64,000 nucleotides of DNA, from the NCBI RefSeq assembly GCF_020829595.1, contig NZ_JAIVFW010000029.1, forward strand, positions 1-64,000, in the 5' to 3' direction. Shown here piece by piece: positions 44,892 to 55,030 of the stretch; within the stretch, counting starts at the first letter, position 1, and every line of letters starts with the position of its first letter. A program made the position numbers and the translations under genes. The notes below the pieces were generated by a model. The model searched no databases. It saw nothing but the letters and a program-made list of their open reading frames with translations, and was not told where the DNA came from. Source of the DNA: Nostoc sp. CHAB 5844 (GTDB lineage: Bacteria; Cyanobacteriota; Cyanobacteriia; Cyanobacteriales; Nostocaceae).

Positions 44892-46913
44892 ATGAAACAC
44901 ATAAAAAATCGTTCTCTAGCTCATTTGAGTAAAGTTATCGTTGCTGCAACCTCTGTAGCAATGTTCTCTCCAATACTTTCCGCGTATGCGGCTCCCAGGG
45001 TATCTACTACCGTTGCACAAACACCCGTTAACTCCTCAAGTCAACAACGGTTAGCTGATGAATTGGCAAGCAACGAGTCAGACTTACCAGAATCCGTTAA
45101 AGTTGCTGTTTTAGAAGATATTTCCGAGCGCACAGGCTCAGAAATCTCAGCTTTACGTGTCGTTAAGGCGCAACAGCAAACTTGGTCTGATGGCTGTTTG
45201 GGTTTAAAAGCAGAAGAAAGTTGCTCTCAAGCTATAGTACCTGGTTGGCATGTAGTGGTTGCCAACGCCAAGCAAATTTGGGTATATCGAACTGATGAGT
45301 CTGGAAGTGTTGCCAAACTAGATGAAGAGTCCACCCAGACTCTGACAGCAGTGATTACTCGTCGAGAAACTAGTACTCGTCAAACTCGTAGCACTACTGT
45401 TCAACGAACCGTACTCGCTCAACGCAGTACTCAAGTCAGTGCTGCTAGTACAGCCGTCAAGGGTAAAAAGACAGGTTTTAGCCTCGCTATTTTGCAACCA
45501 TCTGGGGAATTTTCTGAGGTAATTGCCCGTGTTTCTCTAAAATCCAAACGTCACAAGGGCTATTTAAAAGAAAGATTTCTCGGTGATTACAAATACAAAA
45601 TCAAGCACAAAGCAAAATTTGTTAAGGGTATCAAAGCAGGCGATCGCATAGTTGTTAGATTATACGATACTCAAAACCGCTTTATTGGCTACAGCGAATT
45701 TGAATGTTTGCAAGCATTCAGCAGTGTGAACTTAATTTTATCTGCTAATCCCAGTGAATATCAGGTTGTCCGCACTGTCTACGGAGTTGATGCTGACGAA
45801 GACGGCACAATTGACTCTAGCACTAGCACTTATGACTACTTCACCCAAGTTAGCGACCAAAGAGTAACTTTTCTGAGCAGTTCCCAAACTGTTAACGTTA
45901 GCCAGTTTGAAACAGAAAGTTTCTCATCAGTTGCCACAAATAGCGTCTACCCCACTTCCTTTAACAGTGGTAAATTCGCTTTAGTCCGTCAGACAATTAG
46001 CAGTTTCAGCTACAACTTGGCAGAAGCTTTAAAAGCTGAACCTGGCCGTTTAGTAGAACTCAATGAAGTCAACGATGACGATAGTTCTACCTATGACATC
46101 GGTCAGATGATGATGAGTTACCGCGAAATTGGTGTAGCCCAAGGTATTCAAGTTAAATTTAGCGATGTCTCTTCCAACCACTGGGCTAGTGACTTTATTG
46201 CAGAGTTAGCAGCTTTGCAAGTTATTCAAGGTTTTCCCGATGGTACTTTCCGTCCTGACGAACAGGTGACTCGCGCCCAATTTGCGGCGATGATTAGTCA
46301 AGCCTTTGAAAAAGTAAACATTCGTCAGGCAGTTAGCTTTAAAGATGTATCTACAAAATATTGGGCTTATAGTGCTATCCGCGAAGCTTATTCTACAGGC
46401 TTTTTAGGAATTTCTGGGAATAAATTCAACCCCACCCAAGCCTTGTCTCGTTTGGAAGTACTGCTATCGTTAGCACGCGGGCTGAACTACACCTTTAGCG
46501 GTTCCACAGAATCCATTTTGGCAGCTTACTCTGATGCTGCGACTATTCGTAGTGATGTCCGAAATGCGATCGCTGCACTCACCGCACGAGGTATCATCGT
46601 CAATTATCCCAATGTTCAGACTCTCAATGCTGACAAGGTCGCAACTAGATCCGAAGTTTGCGCTTTGATATATAAAGCATTGGTTAGTGCTGGTGAAGTT
46701 GCCGATATATCGTCTCAGTACAACGTTCAACAAACAGAGACACAACAATCTGTTGATGACGATGACGATGACGACAATGATGACAATGATAAACAACGCC
46801 GTCGCCATTGTAACCAAGGAATTGGTAACGGTTCTGAAGGCTGTGACCCTGGTAATTCTCGCCCCCACGGTGGTAGTAACGACGAAGGTGGTAGAACTCC
46901 TGGTAGAAGGTAA
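44892..46913 (+). CDS. S-layer homology (SLH) domain envelope protein
   Basis: About 673 residues from ATG 44892 (MKHIKNRS); the frame opens at TTG 44877. Signal-peptide-like start (VIVAATSVAMFSPILSAYAAP). The middle is beta-rich. Residues about 420-600 hold SLH repeats (FSDVSSNHWASDFIAELAAL..GFPDGTFRPDEQVTRAQFAAMI, FKDVSTKYWAYSAIREAYS..FNPTQALSRLEVLLSLA, and a third). The C-terminus is an Asp tract (DDDDDDDNDDND) followed by basic and Gly-rich sequence. It should bind peptidoglycan or secondary polymers in the periplasm. Confidence 0.85.
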   Translation: MKHIKNRSLAHLSKVIVAATSVAMFSPILSAYAAPRVSTTVAQTPVNSSSQQRLADELASNESDLPESVKVAVLEDISERTGSEISALRVVKAQQQTWSDGCLGLKAEESCSQAIVPGWHVVVANAKQIWVYRTDESGSVAKLDEESTQTLTAVITRRETSTRQTRSTTVQRTVLAQRSTQVSAASTAVKGKKTGFSLAILQPSGEFSEVIARVSLKSKRHKGYLKERFLGDYKYKIKHKAKFVKGIKAGDRIVVRLYDTQNRFIGYSEFECLQAFSSVNLILSANPSEYQVVRTVYGVDADEDGTIDSSTSTYDYFTQVSDQRVTFLSSSQTVNVSQFETESFSSVATNSVYPTSFNSGKFALVRQTISSFSYNLAEALKAEPGRLVELNEVNDDDSSTYDIGQMMMSYREIGVAQGIQVKFSDVSSNHWASDFIAELAALQVIQGFPDGTFRPDEQVTRAQFAAMISQAFEKVNIRQAVSFKDVSTKYWAYSAIREAYSTGFLGISGNKFNPTQALSRLEVLLSLARGLNYTFSGSTESILAAYSDAATIRSDVRNAIAALTARGIIVNYPNVQTLNADKVATRSEVCALIYKALVSAGEVADISSQYNVQQTETQQSVDDDDDDDNDDNDKQRRRHCNQGIGNGSEGCDPGNSRPHGGSNDEGGRTPGRR

Positions 46914-47743
46914 TATTCAAGGTTTGTAGAAACGGTATTTATCGTCTCTACCAATGCACAGTAGGATAAAACTCCAAGGTAAAAGGTAGACAATCAAAAA
47001 TGATTTTTACCTTTTACCTTATTTTTTGGATATGACAATGTAATAGAAATTTACTTACTCGACTGCCTGAATGCATCTAACTCTTCCCCAATTAAAGTGT
47101 CGGGTTTAGAGGTGCCAATAAAATTGCGTGTAACCGTCAATCTAGGCATCATTAAAATCCTGAAAATTTAGATTAATAGGGTCAGTTTGCTCATTGGGAT
47201 GAACAGTTTCTTGAAGAATGTCAAAAATCTTATTTAAGAGTTTTTTATTGATTAAATTGTTGGTTTTTGACGTTACTTAAACCTAATCAATTTCTAACTG
47301 ATTAATCTGATTTTAGAGCATCAAAACTTGTAAATATGTTTGACTACTAATGGCTTCCGAATTTGATTAATAAATTATCTGATAGACAAAATGGAATTTT
47401 TAAAAAATAGAAATACTATTGAGCTAAGAGCCAGAAAATTTTAGCAATATATTAGCAATATAATAGGGAAACTTTTGCTATACCTTGCAGTAAAAGACGT
47501 TTAGATTAATTGATAATTACTGTAAGTTATAAGTATAAGTATGGCTCAATATCTAAGATAAGTTATTAGATGTATTTTTGCTATCCTCAACTGTCTTAAA
47601 CGGATAATAGAATTTGAAAGATTTTCAAGTAAGTGATTATAGTCACATTAATATTGTGTTAGTAATCACTAATAATTTTTTATTTGTATGATAAAAGCGT
47701 TTCTCTCAGTGTGAACGAAAAAAGGTGTGGGAAGAGAACTTAG
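46914..47743. other. Intergenic region with faint remnants
   Basis: About 830 AT-rich bases without a real gene. A 33-codon minus-strand frame at 47051-47152 (MMPRLTVTRNFIGTSKPDTLIG..) looks like a scrap of a larger protein. No RNA structure recognised. Confidence 0.4.
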
Positions 47744-47935
47744 TTAGCGGATGCTCAACTAATTACGGAGCAAGAAGGTTTAGAATGTAACTCTGGGCAA
47801 TATCAAGGAGAAAACTATATTCATTGCCCGAGAAAAGAAGGTTTTCTCGTCTATAGAGTCTGGATAGTTATGATTACCCACGAAAATAATAAAGTAAAAA
47901 AAGTTGAAACTAATGTAGGTTTAGTAGGAACTTAA
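47744..47935 (+). pseudogene. C-terminal remnant of a small secreted-type protein
   Basis: From about 47749 one frame reads ADAQLITEQEGLECNSGQYQGENYIHCPRKEGFLVYRVWIVMITHENNKVKKVETNVGLVGT and stops at 47935. A stop lies immediately upstream and no start codon is usable. The sequence looks protein-like (Cys pair, regular codon usage), so this is probably the tail of a decayed gene. Confidence 0.45.
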
Positions 47936-47963
47936 CAAAATTTCTTCTATTTTCAGCATTATT

Positions 47964-48977
47964 TTAACTTTTTTGTATATAAAGTTCTCTAATAGGAAAG
48001 GGGATTAAAATACCTAACTCCTGATAACGTTTGTGCAATTTCTTGACAAACAGATGTTTACCCATTCTCTGGTCAAAGTATTCACTTACTCGCATATAAA
48101 GAGTAAAATCTATACTAAAATCACCGAATGTATGAAATCTAATATATGGCTCATTTTCGATTAATTCAGGTGCAATCTCTCGCATTACTTCTTTGGCAAC
48201 TTCTACGGTAACTCTTTCTACTTGTTCTAAATCACTGTCGTAACTTACCCCAACATTCATTGTTAAAGTGATTTCTTTAGCAGGCAGATGATAATTTGTG
48301 AAAATTGCCGAAGCTAATTTAGAATTAGGGACAATCACCACATTATTTGAAAGCTCTTTAATAGTAGTGTTCCGCCACGTAATATCAGTAACATAACCTT
48401 CATGACCTTCATCTAGTTTTACATAATCACCAGTTCTTACCTGTTTAGAAATGATTAAGTAAAAACCCGAAAATAAATTTGCTAATGTATCTTGCAGTGC
48501 TAAACCAACTGCAATACCACCAATTCCTAGAGTTGTGACTATTGGGGTGATTTGTACACCTACTGTTTGTAATATGATTAGCGCACCTAAAACTAAAACA
48601 GCAGCTTTAGCAAGATTAGAAATTAGTGAAGTTGAAACTCCTTCAGTTTTCCGAATAAATACATTGACAAAACCACCACTCAGTCTTGCTAAAACTAAAG
48701 TAACTGAACATAGAAAAATAATTGTGATAATTTGTTGGAGAAGAATCTTCAATTCGGGGCTGAGGTGAGGAGAAGCAGCAACTAAAGCAGATGAAAAACC
48801 AGCTAATACAAACCAAATAAAAGTTACTCGATGTAAAGCTTGAAAAATTATCCTACTTCCAGGAATCTGCTTCTGAACAATGATTTTTTTTAATCTTTGA
48901 AACAGGAATTTTTCACAAACTACTCCAATTAGCAAGCTAACTAAAATAAGTGCGGTTGGTAAAATCCATTGCGTCAT
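47964..48977 (-). CDS. Small-conductance mechanosensitive channel (MscS family)
   Basis: 337 residues. Four to five membrane helices in the first 175 residues, then the MscS pore/beta signature: GALIILQTVGVQITPIVTTLGIGGIAVGLALQDTLANLFSGFYLIISKQVRTGDYVKLDEGHEGYVTDITWRNTTIKELSNNVVIVPNSKLASA. Cytoplasmic vestibule at the C-terminus. Releases osmolytes on hypo-osmotic shock. Divergent from the deacetylase gene, 142 bp between. Confidence 0.93.
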   Translation of the reverse strand: MTQWILPTALILVSLLIGVVCEKFLFQRLKKIIVQKQIPGSRIIFQALHRVTFIWFVLAGFSSALVAASPHLSPELKILLQQIITIIFLCSVTLVLARLSGGFVNVFIRKTEGVSTSLISNLAKAAVLVLGALIILQTVGVQITPIVTTLGIGGIAVGLALQDTLANLFSGFYLIISKQVRTGDYVKLDEGHEGYVTDITWRNTTIKELSNNVVIVPNSKLASAIFTNYHLPAKEITLTMNVGVSYDSDLEQVERVTVEVAKEVMREIAPELIENEPYIRFHTFGDFSIDFTLYMRVSEYFDQRMGKHLFVKKLHKRYQELGILIPFPIRELYIQKS

Positions 48978-49119
48978 GATTAATTTGATTTCTTAAATCT
49001 AACGACAAAAATTAAAGCAATATTATAAAACAATTATCGGTAAAACTCATCTGACAAATATAGTATTTTCCTAATCTTTAGATATATTTAGTACCAAACT
49101 ATGGTTAAAAATACATAAC

Positions 49120-50037
49120 ATGGACTTACCAATAATTTATCATTCCGACTACGTTGCACCACTGCCAGAAGGACATCGTTTCCCAATGGCAAAGTTCCGC
49201 AAATTGTATGAATTGCTATTGACTGACGGGGTAGCAGATGCACAACAGTTTCATATTCCACAACGTCCATCTCCAGATGTGCTTGAGTTAGTTCATACAC
49301 CAGATTACGTGCAAGCATATTGCGAAGGAACCTTAGATGATAAGGCACAACGGCGGATTGGATTACCTTGGAGTCCAGCCCTAGTGAATCGTACCTGTGT
49401 AGCGGTTGGTGGTACAATACTTACGGCTCAGATGGCTTTAAGTCAGGGTTTAGCTTGCAATACTGCTGGCGGAACTCATCACGCTTTTCCTAGTTATGGG
49501 TCTGGTTTTTGTATTTTCAATGATTTAGCGATCGCATCTCGTGTTTTGCAAAAACTGGGACTTGTCCAAAAAATCCTAATTGTAGATTTAGATGTGCATC
49601 AAGGAGACGGTACTGCTTTCATTTTCTGTGATGATGCAAGTGTTTTTACTTTCTCGATGCACTGTCAAGTAAATTTTCCCGGTACAAAACAAAAAAGCGA
49701 TCTCGATGTTCCCCTATCTGTGGGAATGGAAGATGATGCTTATTTGCAAACTTTGGCAGAATACTTGCCAGATTTGTTATCTCATGTCCAGCCCGATTTA
49801 ATATTTTACGATGCAGGCGTTGATCCCCACATAGGCGATCGCTTAGGCAAACTCGCTTTAACTGATACTGGGCTTTTTCGGCGAGAAATGCAGGTTTTGC
49901 ATACCTGTGTCAGTGCAGGTTATCCAGTTGCTTGTGTTATTGGTGGCGGATATGCTGATGATATGAAATCTCTGGTGTGGCGGCATTCTCTGCTGCATCG
50001 TGCTGCCAGTGAAGTTTATCATCAGTACAAACTTTAG
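49120..50037 (+). CDS. Histone deacetylase family protein (zinc amidohydrolase)
   Basis: 305 residues. Seen: NTAGGTHHAFPSYGSGFCIFNDLAIA (catalytic His pair), ILIVDLDVHQGDGTAFIF (zinc-binding Asp and His), YDAGVDPHIGDRLG (Asp), and VIGGGYADDM. This is the acetoin-utilisation/HDAC-like class in bacteria; the substrate is probably a small acetylated amine or lysine and is not predictable here. Confidence 0.92.
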   Translation: MDLPIIYHSDYVAPLPEGHRFPMAKFRKLYELLLTDGVADAQQFHIPQRPSPDVLELVHTPDYVQAYCEGTLDDKAQRRIGLPWSPALVNRTCVAVGGTILTAQMALSQGLACNTAGGTHHAFPSYGSGFCIFNDLAIASRVLQKLGLVQKILIVDLDVHQGDGTAFIFCDDASVFTFSMHCQVNFPGTKQKSDLDVPLSVGMEDDAYLQTLAEYLPDLLSHVQPDLIFYDAGVDPHIGDRLGKLALTDTGLFRREMQVLHTCVSAGYPVACVIGGGYADDMKSLVWRHSLLHRAASEVYHQYKL

Positions 50038-50044
50038 AGACTAG

Positions 50045-50200
50045 AGGTTAGAGACTAGTATTTTTACTCAGCACTCAGCGAGAAGTTGCGTGCGGTGAAC
50101 CACTTGCGGTGGACGGGTTTCCCGGCATAAGCTGCATTGGTGAACCCGGAGGGGGGTTCCCCCCGCCCTTGCAAACTTCGGTGATTCAGACTCAGCACTT
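50045..50200. repeat. Dispersed repeats: STRR and GC-rich palindromic element
   Basis: ACTCAGC heptamers at about 50067-50081, then a GC-rich block with GGTTTCCCGG and GGAGGGGGGTTCCCCCC. A related GGGTTTCCCG block lies within cysS at about 62247. Confidence 0.65.
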
Positions 50201-50257
50201 TGCAAGCGAAAGAATCCGATATAATCACCTCAATAACTTTGATACATCCAAAATATT

Positions 50258-50830
50258 GTGATTGCTATCTACCCCGGCAGCTTTGACCCCATCACCTTAG
50301 GCCATCTTGATATTATTCAACGTGGTAGTCGGCTGTTTGACCAGGTAATTGTTGCAGTGTTAAGAAATCCCAATAAAGTACCGTTGTTCACTGTGCAGCA
50401 ACGACTAGTACAAATTCGGATAGCTACGCAACATCTACCAAATGTTGAAGTAGATAGTTTTGACGGACTGACCGTGAATTATGCCCAACAGCGCCAAGCA
50501 CAAGTGTTGTTACGAGGTTTACGGGCGATTTCTGACTTTGAAGTAGAATTACAGATGGCGCACACGAATAAAACTCTGTCTACTCAAATTGAAACAGTTT
50601 TTCTCGCAACATCAAATGAATATAGTTTTTTAAGTAGTAGTGTGATAAAAGAGATCGCAAGATTTGGTGGTTCTGTCGATCATCTTGTTCCCCCGCACAT
50701 TGCTTTAGATATATACAAATGCTACAACAACAACTATCCAATAGCGAACCCAACCACAACGGCAGTTATCCCCCCTCTCCAGAGTATTCCAATGGAGTCG
50801 CCAATGGGGAAAATTCCCGAACAGGAGTAG
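50258..50830 (+). CDS. coaD: Phosphopantetheine adenylyltransferase
   Basis: 190 residues from GTG 50258. Signature [33 protein letters not shown] (nucleotidyltransferase T/HxGH type), [21 protein letters not shown], and [19 protein letters not shown]. Converts 4'-phosphopantetheine to dephospho-CoA. CoaD is usually about 160 residues; the extra C-terminal 28 residues (Pro/Thr-rich) are encoded by sequence shared with the following gene, which starts 112 bp before the coaD stop. Confidence 0.95.
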   Translation: MIAIYPGSFDPITLGHLDIIQRGSRLFDQVIVAVLRNPNKVPLFTVQQRLVQIRIATQHLPNVEVDSFDGLTVNYAQQRQAQVLLRGLRAISDFEVELQMAHTNKTLSTQIETVFLATSNEYSFLSSSVIKEIARFGGSVDHLVPPHIALDIYKCYNNNYPIANPTTTAVIPPLQSIPMESPMGKIPEQE

Positions 50831-51402
50831 ACATTCAGCAGGAACTCAACCGTTTAGAAGACTTGATTTTGTCAGGTTGGCGAGTTCCCCTGACAGGACG
50901 TACACTCATAGACGAAGATAAACTGTTTGAACAGCTGGATTTTATTCGGGTTTCTTTGCCATCGGTATTTCAGGAAGCCGCCGCAATTCTGCAACACAAG
51001 CAAGAAGTGATGCTAGAAGCAGAAGAATATGGGCAGCAGATTGTCGAAGCAGCCCAAGCCAAAAGAGCGCAAATTTTGGCAGAAAGTGATATCTTGCAAC
51101 AAGCGGAACGAGAAGCAGAACAGCTACGGCGACAAACCCAGCAAGAATGCCAAGAAATGATGCAAGAAACCATCGCCGAGATTGACCGCAAGCGACAAGC
51201 TTGTATGGAAGAATTAGAACAAATGCGGCAAACTGCGATCGCCCAAGCCCAAGAAATTGAAGATGGTGCTGATCAATACGCTGATAGTGTCCTCGAAAAT
51301 ATCGAGCAAGACCTCAAAGATATGTTAAGAATTATCACTAACGGACGGCAACAATTACACCAAGAAAATCAATCACAAGGTTATTCATCGAGAAAGAAAT
51401 AA
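50719..51402 (+). CDS. Coiled-coil protein downstream of coaD
   Basis: 227 residues. The first 40 are low-complexity and overlap coaD; from residue 42 [45 protein letters not shown], then a long Gln/Glu coiled coil with ATP-synthase-b-like and DivIVA-like character. A coaD-linked coiled-coil gene is common in cyanobacteria. Function unknown. An ATG start further downstream is possible, since the overlap of 112 bp is unusually large. Confidence 0.7.
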   Translation: MLQQQLSNSEPNHNGSYPPSPEYSNGVANGENSRTGVDIQQELNRLEDLILSGWRVPLTGRTLIDEDKLFEQLDFIRVSLPSVFQEAAAILQHKQEVMLEAEEYGQQIVEAAQAKRAQILAESDILQQAEREAEQLRRQTQQECQEMMQETIAEIDRKRQACMEELEQMRQTAIAQAQEIEDGADQYADSVLENIEQDLKDMLRIITNGRQQLHQENQSQGYSSRKK

Positions 51403-51423
51403 AGTAGGAGAGATTGGAGGCTA

Positions 51424-51513
51424 ATATCTTGACTCAGCACTCAGCACTTTCAAGCTAGGAGGCAAGAGAAAAATTAATAAATTCTCACTCAGCACTCAGC
51501 ACTCAGCACTCAA
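51424..51513. repeat. STRR heptamer tracts (ACTCAGC)
   Basis: Two tracts of ACTCAGC heptamers at about 51430-51446 and 51484-51512 in the gap before the next gene. Confidence 0.85.
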
Positions 51514-51583
51514 TGCTGTAAGATTTTCCTAAACCTATCTTGCTCATAGGCTAAAAATCGCAGGTTATTTTTAGTGCATTACC

Positions 51584-53431
51584 ATGCCTTACTATCAGGA
51601 TCAGTTAAGCATTACCACTGTTGATGAAGCTCTACAACAGTTATCTGTTGATGAACTGAAAAAGCTGGCTGCATTACTGAATACTAATAGCAAACCCACT
51701 CGCAAAGCAGAACTAATTGCGTTGATTCAGCGCCATTTCTTGGGGGAAAATCTGCAACAATTGTGGCGAGAACTAGATCATCTCCAACAAAAAGCAGTAG
51801 CAGAAACTCTTCACAACACAGATGGTTTGTATAACGCCACGCGTTTTTATGCTAAATATCTCGAATCACCGAACTGGGGAACATCTGACGCATTCGGTTA
51901 CAAGCGTCAACCATCATTGTTGTGCCTATTTATCTACGGTAAATTCATCCCAAAAGATTTACAAACACGTCTAAAAGCTTTTGTTTCTCCACCAGCAGAA
52001 TTTTCTATTACTAGCTTAGATAAATGTCCAGAAGTTTTTCGTTTGCAGTGGCGAGAATGGAACTGGAAAACTCGTGAACGAGAAACCCATGAAAAAGAAA
52101 TTGCCGTCAAGCAGTGTCAAATGGAAACTGCGGCGCAACAAGATTTATTAGCAGTACTGCGGTTAATTAATGCCGGAAAACTCAGTGTTAGTGATAAAAC
52201 TGGATATCCCAATAACAGTAGTATGAATGCGATCGCATCTATACTTACTGGCGGTGATTATTACAACGACGACACATCTAACCCATCATATGAAAAAATC
52301 GGTTTTATTAAACCCTTTGCTTGGGCAATACTGGTACAAGCCGCAGGTTTAGCCGAACTTTCTAGTAAGCGCCTAGTATTAACTAAAGCCGGACAAAAAG
52401 CCCTCACAACACCACCCGCCGCCACTATTCGCAATATTTGGAAGAAATGGCTGAAAAATAAACTATTGGATGAACTAAGACGCATAGATTGCATTAAAGG
52501 ACAAACAGGCAAAGGCAAGCAAGGTTTAACAGCCCCAGACAAACGCCGCGAAGCGATTACCAAAGCTTTAGCAGAGTGTCCTGTAAGACGTTGGATGGGT
52601 GTTAATGAACTGTTTCGTTGCATTCTTGCCAAAGGCTACGATTTTGAAGTTACCCGCAATCCTTGGAATTTGTATATTAGTGATTCCCATTACGGTAGCT
52701 TAGGTAATGGTGGCGATGACTGGCAGATTTTGCAAGGCAGATATGCTTTATGTCTGCTATTTGAATATGTTGCCACCTTGGGCATGATTAATATTGCCTA
52801 TGTCCATCCTGGCGGGGTTCGTCCTGACTACAGCGATTTGTGGGGAACAGATGACTTACCGTTTCTCAGCCGTTACGACGGTTTGATGTGTTTGCAATTA
52901 ACACCCTTGGGTGCATATTGCTTAGGCATCCAAAACGACTATACTCCGCCTCCCTTGGAAGTACGGGCAGTATTTCGGGTGTTGCCAAACTTAGAAATAG
53001 CTGCAACTGGCGAACCACTCACATCTGCTGATACATTGGTGCTAGATATTTACGCCCATAAAATTTCTGATGCGGTTTGGCGGTTGGAGACAGCTAAGTT
53101 ACTGGGTGCAATTGAAGAAGGGCAAAGCGTTACTCAATTAAGAGAATTTCTCCAAGCCCGGAGTGGCCATGAATTGCCAGAGACAGTAAATCAATTTTTG
53201 GCAGATATTGAAGCGAGAGGCAATAGTTTACGCGATCGCGGTCAAGCACGTCTGATAGAATGCACTGATGCAGCTTTGGCAGTATTAATCGCTAACGATT
53301 CACGCACGAAAAAGCTATGTTTTTTAACAGGAGAAAAGCATTTAGTTGTGCCTAGCGAATCAGAAACTAAATTCCGTAATGCGGTGAAAAAGTTAGGTTA
53401 TAGCATCGCTTTGAGTGGTTACAATTCGTAA
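51584..53431 (+). CDS. Large protein of unknown function, probable XPB-helicase partner
   Basis: 615 residues. The N-terminus has TVDEALQQLSVDELKKLAALL..KPTRKAELIALIQRHFLGENLQQLWRELDHLQQKAVAETLH, a SAP/helical-winged pattern, followed by repeated winged-helix-like modules. It resembles the helicase-associated N-terminal region of XPB/Ssl2 proteins. The XPB-like helicase lies 3 kb downstream on the same strand, separated by a toxin-antitoxin/AbiEii insertion. Partnership is inference; no catalytic motif seen. Confidence 0.65.
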   Translation: MPYYQDQLSITTVDEALQQLSVDELKKLAALLNTNSKPTRKAELIALIQRHFLGENLQQLWRELDHLQQKAVAETLHNTDGLYNATRFYAKYLESPNWGTSDAFGYKRQPSLLCLFIYGKFIPKDLQTRLKAFVSPPAEFSITSLDKCPEVFRLQWREWNWKTRERETHEKEIAVKQCQMETAAQQDLLAVLRLINAGKLSVSDKTGYPNNSSMNAIASILTGGDYYNDDTSNPSYEKIGFIKPFAWAILVQAAGLAELSSKRLVLTKAGQKALTTPPAATIRNIWKKWLKNKLLDELRRIDCIKGQTGKGKQGLTAPDKRREAITKALAECPVRRWMGVNELFRCILAKGYDFEVTRNPWNLYISDSHYGSLGNGGDDWQILQGRYALCLLFEYVATLGMINIAYVHPGGVRPDYSDLWGTDDLPFLSRYDGLMCLQLTPLGAYCLGIQNDYTPPPLEVRAVFRVLPNLEIAATGEPLTSADTLVLDIYAHKISDAVWRLETAKLLGAIEEGQSVTQLREFLQARSGHELPETVNQFLADIEARGNSLRDRGQARLIECTDAALAVLIANDSRTKKLCFLTGEKHLVVPSESETKFRNAVKKLGYSIALSGYNS

Positions 53432-53495
53432 TTAAAAAGTTACTTGTTATGCACACTGATTGATATGACTTGCTATCAGTTCGAGGAATAATTAT

Positions 53496-53825
53496 ATGAG
53501 TTATGTTTTCATGCAGATAAATTTTGGGTTAAACATAGCCAGCTTGCTGGGGTTAGTTTATATGATTTTTGCCGTAGCTTACTTGATAACTATGATAATT
53601 TTGCTCGTTCAACGTTCAAGAAGATTAGAGAGATTACATATAACTATTTATATTTTTCAAACTTTGATTATCCCGATTTTTTTGCTACTTTCTGGATTTA
53701 TTTTGGTTTTTCAAGGTTGGCGATTAGATCCTATTCTGCAATTTATGCAATTATTATTATCTGTATTAATTATTTATCTATGTATTAAAGATATTGTGAT
53801 CAATGGAGGTTACAGAAATAGGTAG
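53496..53825 (+). CDS. Hypothetical small membrane protein
   Basis: 109 residues with three hydrophobic helices (IASLLGLVYMIFAVAYLITMIILLV, HITIYIFQTLIIPIFLLLSGFILVF, LLLSVLIIYLCIKDI). GAGGAATAAT precedes the ATG. No family recognised. Confidence 0.55.
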   Translation: MSYVFMQINFGLNIASLLGLVYMIFAVAYLITMIILLVQRSRRLERLHITIYIFQTLIIPIFLLLSGFILVFQGWRLDPILQFMQLLLSVLIIYLCIKDIVINGGYRNR

Positions 53826-54168
53826 TTTAAAGTGGGCGATGATATTCAAGCAAATTTCACTATAAATGCAATAAAAAAGCAGGCTTGTTAGCACTACAAA
53901 AGTCAAACTGCTAACGTATACAAAGTTACCCATTATACTTTTATTCTGATTATATAGCGTTTCCAACTCCAGTGAGGTACAAGATAACCCCTCCCCAACC
54001 CTCCCCTTGGTAAGGGGAGGGTGCCGTTAGGCGGGTGGGGTGTATTTCATAAGCTTGAGAATTGCTATAAGTACAATGACCAGTAAAGTTTTTGCTTCAG
54101 TAAATATACTGCTATATCAACTATATTTTTGCTAAGTATACATAAAAATTAACATAGAAAAGTAGCGT
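53826..54168. other. Intergenic region with a dispersed repeat
   Basis: No gene. Contains a CCCCTCCCCAACCCTCCCCTTGG-like block paired with a GGGGAGGGTGCCGTT-like block (about 53978-54066), the same family as the element at 61690-61785. Confidence 0.6.
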
Positions 54169-54664
54169 TCATTTATTTAATTCTCCCGCTTGTCGTAATA
54201 CCTGTTCATAAAGAGGGCGACTCACCCAATATTGAGCATTATCAATCATGGCATCTAACACTGGTTGGACTTGGGTGATTATTTCTCTATTTTTTGCCAA
54301 CAAAAGAATACCTAAAGTACCAACGACTTGTAAACCAAAACTTTCAGCTACTCGACGTGCTTCACGCTCATCTAATAAAATTTTTCGTTCACTAGTTTCT
54401 AGTGCGAGAGTAATTGCTTCGCGTTCACCTTCATCTAATTCTGGCGATATGTTGGGTAATGTTGTCGAAACTCGGCGAATTTGTAACCATTGTGCAGCAA
54501 TCGCTTGCAACACAAATTCCGAAGAGAGAAATCCTGTAACAGTTGTTTCATCACAGACAGCTTGGGGAATAACAATTTGACCAAATGCAGCTTGCTTGCA
54601 AGATATCTAGACGATTAATAGCTGCAAAATTTATTAAAGGTGTAGCATTACAAACAACTGTCAC
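54169..54664 (-). pseudogene. DUF3368/PIN-like toxin, frameshifted by a 4-bp duplication
   Basis: From GTG 54664: VTVVCNATPLINFAAINRLDILQ, the PIN-type N-terminus with first acidic Asn/Asp region. A tandem GCAA duplication near 54597 shifts the frame; AFGQIVIPQAVCDETTVTGF and DEGEREAITLALETSERKILLDEREARRVAESFGLQVVGTLGILLLAK follow in another frame to 54169. That is the DUF3368 C-terminus. Removing the four bases restores a full gene. The intact antitoxin (UPF0175) gene ends five bases upstream. Confidence 0.82.
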
Positions 54665-54669
54665 AATTT

Positions 54670-54930
54670 CTAAAAACCTGCATTAATGGTTTCAATATCT
54701 TGGGCTAAATCTGCTTCATTATAATGACGTTCAATTTTATTTTTTCCTAAAACCTGCTGAAATTCCCAGACAGATAAGTTGGCTAAGTGACGTGCTTGAG
54801 CAAAGGTAAAAATATTCTGTGCATATAACTGTAGAGCTAATTCTAAACGAATAGCCTGTTCACCTTGATTTAAAGAATCAGGTGATATCTGTAAATTTAT
54901 TGGCTGAATAAATGTATTCATTGTTTTCAC
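54670..54930 (-). CDS. UPF0175 family antitoxin
   Basis: 86 residues: LQISPDSLNQGEQAIRLELALQLYAQNIFTFAQARHLANLSVWEFQQVLGKNKIERHYNEADLAQDIE, the UPF0175 helix-turn-helix-like pattern that pairs with DUF3368 PIN toxins. Its start region overlaps the 3' end of the RelE-like fragment at 54878-55030, showing that one module was inserted or recombined into the other. Confidence 0.88.
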   Translation of the reverse strand: MKTMNTFIQPINLQISPDSLNQGEQAIRLELALQLYAQNIFTFAQARHLANLSVWEFQQVLGKNKIERHYNEADLAQDIETINAGF

Positions 54931-55030
54931 ATAACCAGCGAATTTTACGTAATAAGTAATATTGAATTGTTGAAGTTATTACTTCTAAACGAGCAATTGC
55001 TTCGGCTGTAAACTCGACTTGATAGCTCAT
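54878..55030 (-). pseudogene. RelE/ParE-like toxin, C-terminally truncated
   Basis: 50 codons: MSYQVEFTAEAIARLEVITSTIQYYLLRKIRWLCENNEYIYSANKFTDIT. The start is the typical first strand and helix of RelE/ParE toxins; real members are about 90-100 residues. It ends where the UPF0175 gene begins. ATG 55030 overlaps the stop of the antitoxin gene upstream (TAATG). Confidence 0.65.

Noticed and set aside
46470-46993. Several minus-strand open frames over the SLH gene end
   Set aside because: They are antisense shadows of the Asp-rich coding tract, with no start signals or protein-like conservation.
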